Source: Saprospiraceae bacterium (GTDB lineage Bacteria; Bacteroidota; Bacteroidia; Chitinophagales; Saprospiraceae). Taken from it: a stretch of 64,000 bases of DNA. Of the stretch, positions 54,941 through 63,859 are shown piece after piece; within the stretch, counting starts at the first letter, position 1; each line of letters opens with the position of its first letter. Under the pieces are notes generated by a model. The model was not told the DNA's origin. It saw only the letters and a program-made list of their open reading frames with translations, and made no database searches. The stretch spans positions 1 through 64,000 of the forward strand of contig JANWXM010000015.1 in NCBI GenBank assembly GCA_025055285.1, read 5' to 3'. The position numbers were made by a program, and so were the translations under genes.

Positions 54941-55846
54941 ATGGCAACACCCGCAGGTTCAGGGTTTCTTATTGGGCGATTTCAAGTGTATGAGTTGAAT
55001 TCCATTCACGATCAGCTCATCAGCCGGCTACAGCAGGCTCATGCGCGCGTATACGTAGTACTCTGCTCTAATCCCGCTCCCAGCCTAAGCAATCCTCTAG
55101 ATTGGCCACTGCGGAAAGCGCTATTTGAGGAACGCTATGGCGACACTTTAGAGATTTTGGAAATGCCAGACCTACCCGACGACCGCATCTGGAGCCAAGA
55201 GCTAGACCGGAGAATCCTGGCAATGCGTCCTCCGAGACCCGTAGTGCTATACGGATCGCGAGAGCGCTTTATTGCTCACTACTCTGGTCAATTTCTTACT
55301 GAACCCTTGGAAGCTAATTTGGACGAAATAATGGCGACAGTAACGCCATTTGAATCGACGTCGTTGCGCGACTTTTGTGCGGGAGTGATCTATGGAGCGA
55401 TACGCCGTTTTCCAACAGTTTATCCGACAGTAGACATTGCGCTTTTTAGCACTGATTATCGACGCGTCTTACTAGGGCGCAAGGCTAATGAAGCGGGTTG
55501 GCGCTTTCCTGGTGGATTTGTAGACCCTTCCGACGAAAGCTATGAAGATGCTGCCCTGCGCGAATTGGAGGAGGAGTGTGGCCAAATAGAGATAGATGAG
55601 TTCACCTACCTTGGTTCTTGTCGCATAGATGATTGGCGCTATCGCGATACGCCAGACACTGTAATGAGCCACTTGTATGCTTGCCGGTGGGTTAGTGGTG
55701 AAGTAAAACCCAACGACGACTTAAAAGAGCTGAGGTGGTATGACGTCAGACGACTTGGCGCTAACCGATTCATTCCAGAGCATCGCCCTCTTTTCGAGAT
55801 GGCAAAGTCATATTGGAGAGACCTGCGCGAAGGTCTAGGCCAATAA
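54941..55846 (+). CDS. NadM-like plus Nudix two-domain protein
   Basis: 301 residues. The N-terminal 180 or so residues look like an NMN-adenylyltransferase (GRFQ at residues 13-16), but the HxGH active motif is degraded to NSIH, so this half is probably inactive for adenylyl transfer. The C-terminal Nudix domain has a near-canonical box (GGFVDPSDESYEDAALREL then EEECG) for hydrolysing nucleoside diphosphate derivatives such as ADP-ribose. This fusion is known for NAD metabolism in several bacteria. The stop overlaps convergent purA by 12 bp. Confidence 0.85.
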   Translation: MATPAGSGFLIGRFQVYELNSIHDQLISRLQQAHARVYVVLCSNPAPSLSNPLDWPLRKALFEERYGDTLEILEMPDLPDDRIWSQELDRRILAMRPPRPVVLYGSRERFIAHYSGQFLTEPLEANLDEIMATVTPFESTSLRDFCAGVIYGAIRRFPTVYPTVDIALFSTDYRRVLLGRKANEAGWRFPGGFVDPSDESYEDAALRELEEECGQIEIDEFTYLGSCRIDDWRYRDTPDTVMSHLYACRWVSGEVKPNDDLKELRWYDVRRLGANRFIPEHRPLFEMAKSYWRDLREGLGQ

Positions 55847-57118
55847 AGAAACGCGCGTTAATAATTGTTCGCGAGAAGGCCCAATAGAGACCATCCGAAT
55901 CGGAATTCCGACCAAGGCTTCCACCTCTTCTACATAAGCACGCGCTGCAACGGGTAGGTGATCGAAAGAACGAACGCCTTTTAAGTCATTTTTCCAAGAG
56001 GTGTATTTCTTAAGTACAGGCTCTACATCGACCTGGCATAAGTCGTAAGGCAAGCGATCGGTCTGAGTTCCCTGATATCGGTAATGCGTAGCGACGGCGA
56101 TTTCATTGAGCATACCCAAGACATCGAGTTTGGTCATGCACAATTCAGTAGCGCCAGTGAGTTGAACAGTGTAATGCAATTGAGGCACGTCCAACCACCC
56201 ACAGCGGCGCGGTCGTCCTGTCGTAGAGCCGAATTCTTGCCCAGCTTGGCGCAACTGCTCGCCTAAAGCATCTGTCAGTTCTGTGGGAAAAGGCCCACTG
56301 CCTACACGAGTACAATAGGCCTTGAAGATGCCGATAACTCGGCCAATGCGCTGTGGCGCCAAGCCCAATCCGACACATACGCCAGCGGTGATGGTATGAG
56401 AAGATGTTACGTAGGGATAGGTACCAAAATCGAGATCGAGCATAGCCCCTTGTGCGCCTTCAGCCAAAACGCGCTTGCCGCTGTTAAGCGCATCGTTAAC
56501 GTAATACTCACTATCTACAAAGGGAAGTTTGCGCAAGATTTCAAGACTATCAAACCACTCTGCTTCAGCACTTTCTATGTCGAAAGCAACAGGTGGATAA
56601 AGACGAAGAATTTCTAAGTGCTTCTGTTTAAGCATTTCATAGCGTTCGCGAAAGTCCGGCTGCTCAATGTCGCCTAAGCGAAGGCCGTTCCGACCCGTTT
56701 TATCCATGTAAGTGGGGCCGATACCCTTTAGCGTTGAGCCAATTTTGGCCTGCCCTTTGTGCGCCTCGCTCGCCATATCTAACCAACGATGAGTAGGCAA
56801 AATCAGGTGTGCTTTTCGAGCCAGCAGCAAACGATGGCGGTAGTCCACACCGTTGCGGTCGAGCTGCTCCAGCTCACGGCGCAACACCACAGGGTCGAGG
56901 ACAACGCCGCTGCCGATTAAATTGATGATGTGCGGCCGAAAAATTCCCGAAGGTATGGTGTGCAACACGTAGCGATGGCCGTTTAAATGGAGCGTATGGC
57001 CCGCATTAGGACCACCCTGAAAGCGAGCCACAACATCGTATTGCTCACTCAAGTAGTCTACAATTTTGCCTTTTCCCTCATCGCCCCACTGTAGGCCAAG
57101 GATGACATCTATTTTCAT
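55835..57118 (-). CDS. purA: Adenylosuccinate synthetase
   Basis: 427 residues from the ATG at 57118, giving the standard start MKIDVILGLQWGDEGKGK; an in-frame ATG at 57142 only adds eight residues. The GDEGKGK P-loop, GGPNAGHT, KGIGPTYMDKTGR and TTGRPRRCGWLD are all present. It converts IMP to adenylosuccinate with GTP in purine synthesis. Promoter boxes lie upstream in a divergent arrangement with the DUF4271 gene. Confidence 0.97.
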   Translation of the reverse strand: MKIDVILGLQWGDEGKGKIVDYLSEQYDVVARFQGGPNAGHTLHLNGHRYVLHTIPSGIFRPHIINLIGSGVVLDPVVLRRELEQLDRNGVDYRHRLLLARKAHLILPTHRWLDMASEAHKGQAKIGSTLKGIGPTYMDKTGRNGLRLGDIEQPDFRERYEMLKQKHLEILRLYPPVAFDIESAEAEWFDSLEILRKLPFVDSEYYVNDALNSGKRVLAEGAQGAMLDLDFGTYPYVTSSHTITAGVCVGLGLAPQRIGRVIGIFKAYCTRVGSGPFPTELTDALGEQLRQAGQEFGSTTGRPRRCGWLDVPQLHYTVQLTGATELCMTKLDVLGMLNEIAVATHYRYQGTQTDRLPYDLCQVDVEPVLKKYTSWKNDLKGVRSFDHLPVAARAYVEEVEALVGIPIRMVSIGPSREQLLTRVSLLA

Positions 57119-57190
57119 GGAAAACGCTAAAAATGTAGGCAAAAAGCCCTGAAAAAGGAAAGATAGACGACGTTATTGCCTGAAGTGGCT

Positions 57191-57198
57191 CAAAGGTA
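57191..57198 (-). promoter_or_regulatory. TACCTTTG promoter box for purA
   Basis: The complement reads TACCTTTG, with TTG (complement of 57220-57222) 21 nt upstream, so both Bacteroidota promoter elements are present. Predicted start near 57187, giving a leader of about 69 nt. Best-formed promoter in the window. Confidence 0.6.
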
Positions 57199-57222
57199 GG
57201 CAAAGAATTCGGGGCACTGCAA

Positions 57223-57230
57223 TACCTTTG
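57223..57230 (+). promoter_or_regulatory. TACCTTTG box 4 nt before the DUF4271 ATG
   Basis: Exact TAnnTTTG match ending 4 nt before ATG at 57235, which would make the mRNA leaderless. It adjoins the minus-33 TTG of purA on the other strand. No minus-33 TTG of its own is seen. Confidence 0.5.
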
Positions 57231-57234
57231 CCTT

Positions 57235-58149
57235 ATGCGACGCTGGAGCTTTGGTGTGTCTGTGTTGCTCTTTTTACTCGCCGAGCTACATGCTCAGCGC
57301 ATTGCCTCTAATCCTTTCGACATCGAAGCTCGTCTAGCAACTAGCGTTCCCAAATCCATTAGCCCGTCGGCGACCACATATCCGATTGGTGCTAACCCCT
57401 TCAATATTGTGTCGCGTAAAAGACCGAAGGAAACGGCGCCTTCTGCAGTATCTCAGCCAATAAAACCCACGCGAACAGCCCTACCTCGAAGGAATTTTGG
57501 CCCGCCCCTTACTGAAAATCAGATTTTTTGGTTCCTGATGGTGCTCTTAGGGTTTTTGGCCTTCGCGGTGGCTTCAAAACGCAGCATTGTCGTCAAAGTG
57601 TGGCGTGCCTTTCTTAGCGACAACGCCCTCAATCTCGCGCTGCGCGAAGCAAGTGGTTTTGTGGGCAACCGGCCTTATTACTTGCTCTACGCCAATTTCC
57701 TGCTCAATGCCAGCCTATTTGTTTTTCTAATCGCAAAACACTTCAACGAAAAGGCATTTAATCGAGCAGGGTTCTTGGCCATATGCCTAGTAGGTGCTCC
57801 CTTACTTTTTATCGCTAAACATTTCCTTTTACACCTCATTGGGAAAATATTCCCTTTACAAGCCGAAATGCGTCGCTATAATTTCTTAATTATGTTGTTT
57901 AACTGCGTTTTAGGCCTATTTTTAGTACCGTTTAATTTTTTGCTCGCCTCGCAGCGGCCTTACAGCAGCTTTCTCGTATTCTGGCTGCTAGCCCTAGCAG
58001 GCATATTCTACCTCTACCGCTATATGCGCGCTAGTGCTATTGCTAGCAAATTTTTACCCAGACATCTCTTCCATTTTTTGCTGTACCTTTGCAGCGTCGA
58101 AATCGCTCCCGTATTGGTTCTCGTCAAGCTAATTATGAGCTCTTCTTAA
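57235..58149 (+). CDS. DUF4271 family membrane protein
   Basis: 304 residues. Signal peptide-like N-terminus ending near LHAQ, a Pro/Ser/Thr-rich linker of about 80 residues, then about six to seven hydrophobic helices (residues 95-300). The pattern fits DUF4271, a Bacteroidota membrane family usually found next to hemD, as here. A role tied to tetrapyrrole metabolism is suggested only by neighbourhood. hemD follows after 66 bp. Confidence 0.8.
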   Translation: MRRWSFGVSVLLFLLAELHAQRIASNPFDIEARLATSVPKSISPSATTYPIGANPFNIVSRKRPKETAPSAVSQPIKPTRTALPRRNFGPPLTENQIFWFLMVLLGFLAFAVASKRSIVVKVWRAFLSDNALNLALREASGFVGNRPYYLLYANFLLNASLFVFLIAKHFNEKAFNRAGFLAICLVGAPLLFIAKHFLLHLIGKIFPLQAEMRRYNFLIMLFNCVLGLFLVPFNFLLASQRPYSSFLVFWLLALAGIFYLYRYMRASAIASKFLPRHLFHFLLYLCSVEIAPVLVLVKLIMSSS

Positions 58150-58215
58150 GCACTCATTGCTTCATGCGATGGCGAACGGTCTAAACGCAGAACTACCCCT
58201 GAGACAGGAGTCCTG

Positions 58216-59097
58216 ATGGTTCATTTTGCAAACGTGTCAGCACCTATTTTAGAAACTACTGAATCAGTATTTAAAAATAATTCCCAAATGTCTGCTCCAG
58301 CCATTCCTGCTCCTGAAGAAACATACAAGCGCGTTTACAATATACTTATTTCGCAGGCTGCTCCCTCTCCAATCCAGCGCCAACCTTACGAAGAATTAGA
58401 AAAACGCTACGGGGTACGCATCGACTTCGTGCCCTTCGTACAAATCGAGGGACTCACAGAAAAGGAATACCGAAAGAACCGGATTTATCCACACGATTAC
58501 ACGGCCATCGTTTTTACGAGCCGCACAGCAGTAGACCATTTCTTCCGGCTATGCGGCGAATTGCGCATTAAAATGTCGGAGGAAACGCGATACTTCTGCG
58601 CAACAGAGGCCATCGCCAACTACTTGCAAAAGTTTATCAACTTTCGCAAGCGCCGCGTCTTTAGTGGCGAGCGCTCTATTGCGGATTTGCGCCCTTACAT
58701 TCTGCGGCATAAAGGCGAGCGTTTTTTCCTCCCATGCAGCGACCAAGGCAACCCAGAGGTCACGCAGTTGTTCGCTGAGATGAAAATTCCCATCCAAGAA
58801 GCTGTTATGTATCGAACGGTCAACACAGACCTTTCTGGGTTGAAAGACATCAAATACGACATCATCGCCTTCTTCTCGGCGCTGGAAATCAAATCTATGT
58901 TTGACCAATTTCCGGACTTTAAACAGGAAGACCGCCGCATTTGTGTGTTCGGAAAAGCGGCTCAAAAAGCTGTGGAGGAAAGCGGTCTGAAAGTAAACAT
59001 TTTGGCTGGCACCCCGGAAGCACCCTCTATTGCCGTTGCGTTGGAGAACTACTTGAAGATTTCCAACAAAGATGTAGTCAACAACGGCGCGCGTTAA
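58216..59097 (+). CDS. hemD: Uroporphyrinogen-III synthase
   Basis: 293 residues; a later start at the second Met (residue 25) is also possible. The bilobed HemD pattern is recognisable: ILISQAAPSPIQRQPYEEL, DYTAIVFTSRTAVDHFF, RYFCATEAIANYL, then YDIIAFFSALEIKSMF and ICVFGKAAQKAVEESG. It closes and inverts ring D to make uroporphyrinogen III for heme. An unusually SD-like GGAG lies just before the ATG. Other hem genes are not here. Confidence 0.9.
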   Translation: MVHFANVSAPILETTESVFKNNSQMSAPAIPAPEETYKRVYNILISQAAPSPIQRQPYEELEKRYGVRIDFVPFVQIEGLTEKEYRKNRIYPHDYTAIVFTSRTAVDHFFRLCGELRIKMSEETRYFCATEAIANYLQKFINFRKRRVFSGERSIADLRPYILRHKGERFFLPCSDQGNPEVTQLFAEMKIPIQEAVMYRTVNTDLSGLKDIKYDIIAFFSALEIKSMFDQFPDFKQEDRRICVFGKAAQKAVEESGLKVNILAGTPEAPSIAVALENYLKISNKDVVNNGAR

Positions 59098-59248
59098 GGC
59101 TGTGCGCGCTGCTGACCTTTCTGTATTGCTCTTTTTAGGGAGAAAAGAAGACGGGTGTCCAGGGCAAGAGAGATGAACTCTGCCCTCATCAAACGAGGAG
59201 AACAGCGCTCGAGAGCTTAGGATAGAGGAGGCCTATTGCGAGGTAGCT

Positions 59249-60907
59249 CTAGCAATTTTCCATAAGTTCTTGGGCCGTAGCTAAGGCAGCTTCACTAGGC
59301 GGATCTCCGCTCAGCATGATACCAATAACCCGTAAGCGTTCGGCTTTGCTCAGGGCACGCAGGCGCGTGACCGTGCGACCACCCTCTACCTCCTTGTACA
59401 CAAAGTAATGTTTATCTGCTCGAGCAGCGATCTGCGGAGTATGTGTAATACTGATCACTTGATGGCGGTCGCTTAGTTCGCGTAAAATGGTACCCATGCG
59501 ACGCGACACCTCGCCGCTTATACCGGTATCTATCTCATCAAATATCAGCGTTGGCAAGGGTATAGCTTCAGCCACCAAACTCTTGGTGCACAGCGTTAAA
59601 CGCGCCAGTTCCCCACCAGAAGCCACGTCTTTAATGGGTAAAAAGCGGCTGCCAGCATTTGGAGCGAATAAAAACTGTACCCGATCTGTTCCTGTAGGTG
59701 TGAGCGCATCCGCTGGCTGAATGTCCACTTTCAAACGAGCATGAGGCATAGCCAATTGCGCCAGCATGGCATCTACCTTTTCCTCAAAAGGCCTAGCAGC
59801 TCTTTTTCGCTGCTCGCTCAAGCGGGCAGCAAGTTGATGCAAGAGTTGCTCTCGTTCGGCAATACGACGTTCTAATTCGCCGAGTCTATCGCCCAAGTCA
59901 GAAAACTCGCCCAGTCGGCTCTGTAAAGTTTGTTGCAATTCCAAAAGGCCGCCAACGTCCTGAACACCATGTTTCTTCTGAAGGCGATAGATGACGCTAA
60001 GGCGCTCTTGCACTTCATTTATTCGCCCTGGGTCGTAATCTGTTTCCTCGCCAATACGCACGCATTCGCGGGCAATTTCCTGCAGCTCGCTCAGGGCGTT
60101 TTCTAGACGCTCGCTAATGCTCGCAAGAGCACTCGAGACCCGTCTCATCGGGCTAAGCGAACGCACGATAGCCTGCAATTGATTGATTACACTATTTTCT
60201 GCCTCTGAAAGGTAGTGACCTGCAGCACTGTAAAGGCGTTGAATATCCTCTGCGTGGGTAAGGCGACTTAATTCGGCCTCTAGCGCCTCTTGTTCCCCTT
60301 CTTGAAGGCGAGCCTGTAGAAGCTCTTCCAACTGAAATTGAAGGAAATCCATCTCTTCAGCCGAGCGCTGAGCGCGTTCTTTGAGCTCTTGCAACACTCG
60401 CCGGTCTGCCTGATAGTGGCGATATAGCTGCTGGTACTCCTGCAGCAAGGCGCCGTTATCGGCCAACGCGTCGAGCATGCGCAACTGCATATTGACCTCG
60501 TGAATGTCTAGGGTATCGAATTGTTGATGAAGATCTACCAACGCCTCCGTTAATCGGCGCAGAACAGCATTATTAGTAGGCGTGTCATTGATGAAAGCTC
60601 GGCTCTTACCGCTTGGCAACAGCTCGCGACGGATAACCACCTCGTCGTCGTAGTCTAGAGCGTGTTCTTCGAAAAAATCCCTCAAATTATAGCGCCCCAC
60701 GTCGAACCACGCCTCTACTACGCATTTCTCGGCATCGTTGTAAAAAATTTTAGTGTCTGCGCGCTCTCCCATGACCAACCCTAACGCACCTAGCAAAATA
60801 GATTTTCCCGCTCCCGTTTCGCCCGTAATGATGGTTAGATGCTCAGAGAACTCTAGTTCAGCGCGCTCAATAAGCGCGTAATTGCGAATATGTAGGCGTT
60901 TAAGCAT
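59249..60907 (-). CDS. recN: DNA repair protein RecN
   Basis: 552 residues, normal for RecN. SMC-like organisation: N-terminal Walker A (TGETGAGKSILLGALG), long coiled coil (about 160-370) and C-terminal ABC signature VASGGELARLTL with Walker B PTLIFDEIDTGISG. It acts in double-strand-break repair. The start MLKRLHIRNYALIERAELEF is the usual RecN start. A TACTTTTG box (minus strand, 60943-60950) lies 36 nt upstream. Confidence 0.96.
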   Translation of the reverse strand: MLKRLHIRNYALIERAELEFSEHLTIITGETGAGKSILLGALGLVMGERADTKIFYNDAEKCVVEAWFDVGRYNLRDFFEEHALDYDDEVVIRRELLPSGKSRAFINDTPTNNAVLRRLTEALVDLHQQFDTLDIHEVNMQLRMLDALADNGALLQEYQQLYRHYQADRRVLQELKERAQRSAEEMDFLQFQLEELLQARLQEGEQEALEAELSRLTHAEDIQRLYSAAGHYLSEAENSVINQLQAIVRSLSPMRRVSSALASISERLENALSELQEIARECVRIGEETDYDPGRINEVQERLSVIYRLQKKHGVQDVGGLLELQQTLQSRLGEFSDLGDRLGELERRIAEREQLLHQLAARLSEQRKRAARPFEEKVDAMLAQLAMPHARLKVDIQPADALTPTGTDRVQFLFAPNAGSRFLPIKDVASGGELARLTLCTKSLVAEAIPLPTLIFDEIDTGISGEVSRRMGTILRELSDRHQVISITHTPQIAARADKHYFVYKEVEGGRTVTRLRALSKAERLRVIGIMLSGDPPSEAALATAQELMENC

Positions 60908-60942
60908 GACTCAATCCACAGCGGATTTGTCTTCTTTATGGG

Positions 60943-60950
60943 CAAAAGTA
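60943..60950 (-). promoter_or_regulatory. TACTTTTG promoter box for recN
   Basis: The complement matches TAnnTTTG, 36 nt before the recN ATG. No minus-33 TTG at the proper spacing. Confidence 0.45.
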
Positions 60951-61045
60951 GCTACCATTACGCGGCTGCGCTAAGCCTTTTTGGCCAAACGCCTCTTCTT
61001 TTCGAGAAAAAGCAGTGCTAGCAGCGCAAAGATTTGCCCTCCCCG

Positions 61046-61411
61046 TCATTTCCGGATAAAGTAAACGGCTAGCACCAATAGCACAAAACCTACGTAATGG
61101 TTCCATTTGAGGGTTTCGTTTTTAAAAAACAATAGCGTAAAGCCTACGAAAACAAGTAGAGTAATAATTTCCTGGATCACTTTTAAGTGAAGTAAGGAAA
61201 AAGGCCCTCCATTCCCTTGATAACCGATGCGGTTGGCCGGTATCATAAAGCAATACTCTAGGAAGGCAATGAGCCAGCTGGCTACGATAACGCCAAAAAG
61301 CCCTGTTTTCTTAAAGAAAGCAAGTTGCTGAAATTTTAGATGGCCATACCATGCAAAGGTCATGAAGATGTTGGAAATGAGGAGTAAGGCGATTGTTAGA
61401 AATCCTTTCAT
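61046..61411 (-). CDS. DUF486/DMT-type small membrane protein
   Basis: 121 residues from the ATG at 61411 with four hydrophobic helices. FMTFAWYGHLKF, AFLEYCFMIPANRIGY and FKNETLKWNHYVGFVLL are typical of the DUF486 group in the drug/metabolite transporter superfamily. Likely an inner-membrane protein; substrate unknown. An in-frame TTG at 61438 falls inside a promoter-like box and is not preferred. Confidence 0.85.
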   Translation of the reverse strand: MKGFLTIALLLISNIFMTFAWYGHLKFQQLAFFKKTGLFGVIVASWLIAFLEYCFMIPANRIGYQGNGGPFSLLHLKVIQEIITLLVFVGFTLLFFKNETLKWNHYVGFVLLVLAVYFIRK

Positions 61412-61435
61412 ACAAATATAAACAAGAAATGCGAA

Positions 61436-61443
61436 CAAAAGTA
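61436..61443 (-). promoter_or_regulatory. TACTTTTG promoter box for the DUF486 gene
   Basis: The complement matches TAnnTTTG, 24 nt before the ATG at 61411. A second match (TATATTTG, 61413-61420) abuts the ATG and is too close to serve unless an internal start is used. Confidence 0.4.
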
Positions 61444-61516
61444 GCGTGTTCAGCCTCGGAAAATACCCATTGGTCGTTCAAGGGCTTATTCGCTTAAAAT
61501 AACAAGTGAGCCTGGT

Positions 61517-61524
61517 TACCTTTG
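61517..61524 (+). promoter_or_regulatory. TACCTTTG promoter box for the TonB receptor
   Basis: Exact minus-7 match 35 nt before the ATG at 61560. Probably drives the receptor and the selD gene behind it. Confidence 0.5.
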
Positions 61525-61559
61525 CTGCCTAAAAACTGGCCTAAGACGCATTCGTAGCG

Positions 61560-63842
61560 ATGAAGAAACTTTGCTTGCTGTTTACTCTTGTAAGCTGTTC
61601 GTTGCCTTTGTTTGCTCAAAAAACCGATCGAGGAGCGCTTCGTGGCAACGTCTTTGATAAAGAGAGCGCCCAGCCTATCGCCTTTGCAACCATTCAACTC
61701 GAAGGCCCTGAGACACGCGGCACCACTACTGACATCAACGGCTTCTTTTCGATTGCTGACTTGCCAGCAGGAACTTACCGCCTGAAGGTGACCTACATCG
61801 GATATGATGACCTCCAGAGCGAAGTGTCCATTAAGGGTGGTGAGGTTCTATTCAAAAACATTAACCTCCAAGAAAGCGGTCAGAGTTTAGAAGAAATCGT
61901 CATTAGCGGAAAGAAAGAACAGGCGCGCTCTGAAATTCAAGTCTCTAAAATTTCAGTCACACCTAAACAGATCCGCTCCCTACCCTCTACAGGTGGTCAA
62001 GCCGATATTGCACAGTATCTTACTGTGTTACCTGGCGTTATCTTTACTGGCGACCAAGGAGGTCAACTTTATATTCGAGGCGGGTCACCCGTGCAAAATC
62101 GCATCCTGTTGGATGGCATGACCATTTACAATCCCTTCCACAGTATTGGCTTTTTTTCCATCTTTGAAACAGAGCTAATCCGAAACGTGGATGTACTCAC
62201 GGGTGGTTTCAATGCCGAGCACGGAGGCCGAATTTCCGCCATCGTGGACGTCAAGACGCGCGAAGGCAACCGCAAACGCTTGGCTGGGTTAGTATCTGCT
62301 AGCCCCTTCCAGGCCCGCGCCATGATAGAAGGCCCTATCGTACCGCTGCGCGAAGAGGGCGGAAGCAGCGTATCCTTTGTCCTAGCTGGCAAACAAGCCC
62401 TCATCGACCGTCTAGGAAAGCAGCTGTATCCGTATGTTAATGACGGCGACGGTATTCCGTTCGCCTATCGCGATCTGTATGGAAAACTCTCTCTGATGAC
62501 AGGCAGCGGCAGCAAAGCAAATTTCTTTGGGTTTAATTACCGCGATGGCGTACGCTTCGCTATCGCTGACTTCAATTGGCAGAGCTCTGGCGGTGGCATG
62601 GACTTTACCCTTATTCCTTCCAACTCCAACACCGTCATTAATGGTGTATTAACTTACTCCACTTATTCTTCGCGCATTCAAGAGGCAGATCGGCAGCCTC
62701 GCACCAGCGGCATCAACGGTTTCTTCGCCTCACTTAATTTCATTAACTTTGATCGGCACAGCGAGTTTCGGTACGGCCTCGAACTAAACGGCTTTCGAAC
62801 AGACTTCCAATTTGTTAACTTCCGCGGGTTTAAAATTGAGCAAATTGAAAACACTACCGAATTAGCTTTCTTCTTGCGGTGGAAGCGCAAGATAGGCCCT
62901 CTCGTCCTAGAACCAGGCTTCCGCTTCCAATATTACTTGTCGCTCAACGACATATCACCAGAGCCGCGATTGGGCCTGAAGTACAACGTTACGGAAAACT
63001 TTCGCCTCAAGGCCGCCGGAGGATGGTATTCGCAAAACCTCTTAGCTACGGTCAATGAGCGCGATGTGGTCAACCTCTTCGTAGGTTTTCTCTCAGGGCC
63101 CGAAGAAACGGTCTATAAACCAGGCTCTACGGAGCGAATTGACCATCGTTTGCAAAAGGCTGTGCACGGCGTAGCAGGCTTCGAAATCGACCTACCTAAT
63201 AACATTGACCTTAATGTGGAGGGATACTACAAAGACTTTACTCAGTTGTTGGCGCTCAATCGTTTTAAATCTTTGCCTCAAGAACCCAACTACATCACCG
63301 AAACTGGAAAGGCGTATGGCATTGATTTTTCAGCGAAATGGGAAGCTAAACGCTTTTACGTTTGGAGTGCCTATTCGTATGCCTTCGTGACGCGCTTCGA
63401 CGGCCAGCAAGAATATCCGCCCGTTTTCGACCGCCGACACAATTTCAATATCGTTACAACTTATCAAGCGGGCTCTAAAAAAGTTTGGGAATTAAGTGCT
63501 CGTTGGAACCTCGGCTCAGGCTTCCCCTTCACCCAAACCCAGGGCTTTTACACCGTATTTGATTTTAGCCAAGGCATCAACACGGATGTTCTCACAGGCA
63601 ACGGCACTTTAGGCATTCTGTACGCTTCGAGGCGCAATGGTGGCCGATTGCCTTATTATCACCGCCTAGACGTATCGATCAAGCGCACCTTTAATCTCTC
63701 TAAATACGCAAAAGCTGAGATCATTGCTTCCGCTACCAACCTGTACAATCGGCCCAATATCTTTTACTTCGACCGCGTGCGCTATCAGCGTGTCAACCAA
63801 CTACCCATTCTGCCTAGCCTAAGCATGACCTTACAGTTTTGA
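61560..63842 (+). CDS. TonB-dependent outer-membrane receptor
   Basis: 760 residues. Signal peptide ending at LFAQ, then a carboxypeptidase-regulatory-like beta-sandwich (about 26-110), a TonB-box-like segment (SLEEIVISGKK), a plug domain (IAQYLTVLPGV to VDVKTREG, about 145-235) and a C-terminal 22-strand-type barrel ending in aromatic SMTLQF. It imports a large substrate with TonB-ExbBD energy. It is shorter than SusC proteins and has no SusD beside it. selD starts 17 nt downstream, so the two may form a unit; a link to selenium uptake would be speculation. Confidence 0.92.
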   Translation: MKKLCLLFTLVSCSLPLFAQKTDRGALRGNVFDKESAQPIAFATIQLEGPETRGTTTDINGFFSIADLPAGTYRLKVTYIGYDDLQSEVSIKGGEVLFKNINLQESGQSLEEIVISGKKEQARSEIQVSKISVTPKQIRSLPSTGGQADIAQYLTVLPGVIFTGDQGGQLYIRGGSPVQNRILLDGMTIYNPFHSIGFFSIFETELIRNVDVLTGGFNAEHGGRISAIVDVKTREGNRKRLAGLVSASPFQARAMIEGPIVPLREEGGSSVSFVLAGKQALIDRLGKQLYPYVNDGDGIPFAYRDLYGKLSLMTGSGSKANFFGFNYRDGVRFAIADFNWQSSGGGMDFTLIPSNSNTVINGVLTYSTYSSRIQEADRQPRTSGINGFFASLNFINFDRHSEFRYGLELNGFRTDFQFVNFRGFKIEQIENTTELAFFLRWKRKIGPLVLEPGFRFQYYLSLNDISPEPRLGLKYNVTENFRLKAAGGWYSQNLLATVNERDVVNLFVGFLSGPEETVYKPGSTERIDHRLQKAVHGVAGFEIDLPNNIDLNVEGYYKDFTQLLALNRFKSLPQEPNYITETGKAYGIDFSAKWEAKRFYVWSAYSYAFVTRFDGQQEYPPVFDRRHNFNIVTTYQAGSKKVWELSARWNLGSGFPFTQTQGFYTVFDFSQGINTDVLTGNGTLGILYASRRNGGRLPYYHRLDVSIKRTFNLSKYAKAEIIASATNLYNRPNIFYFDRVRYQRVNQLPILPSLSMTLQF

Positions 63843-63859
63843 CAGACGAGCCCAGTGGC

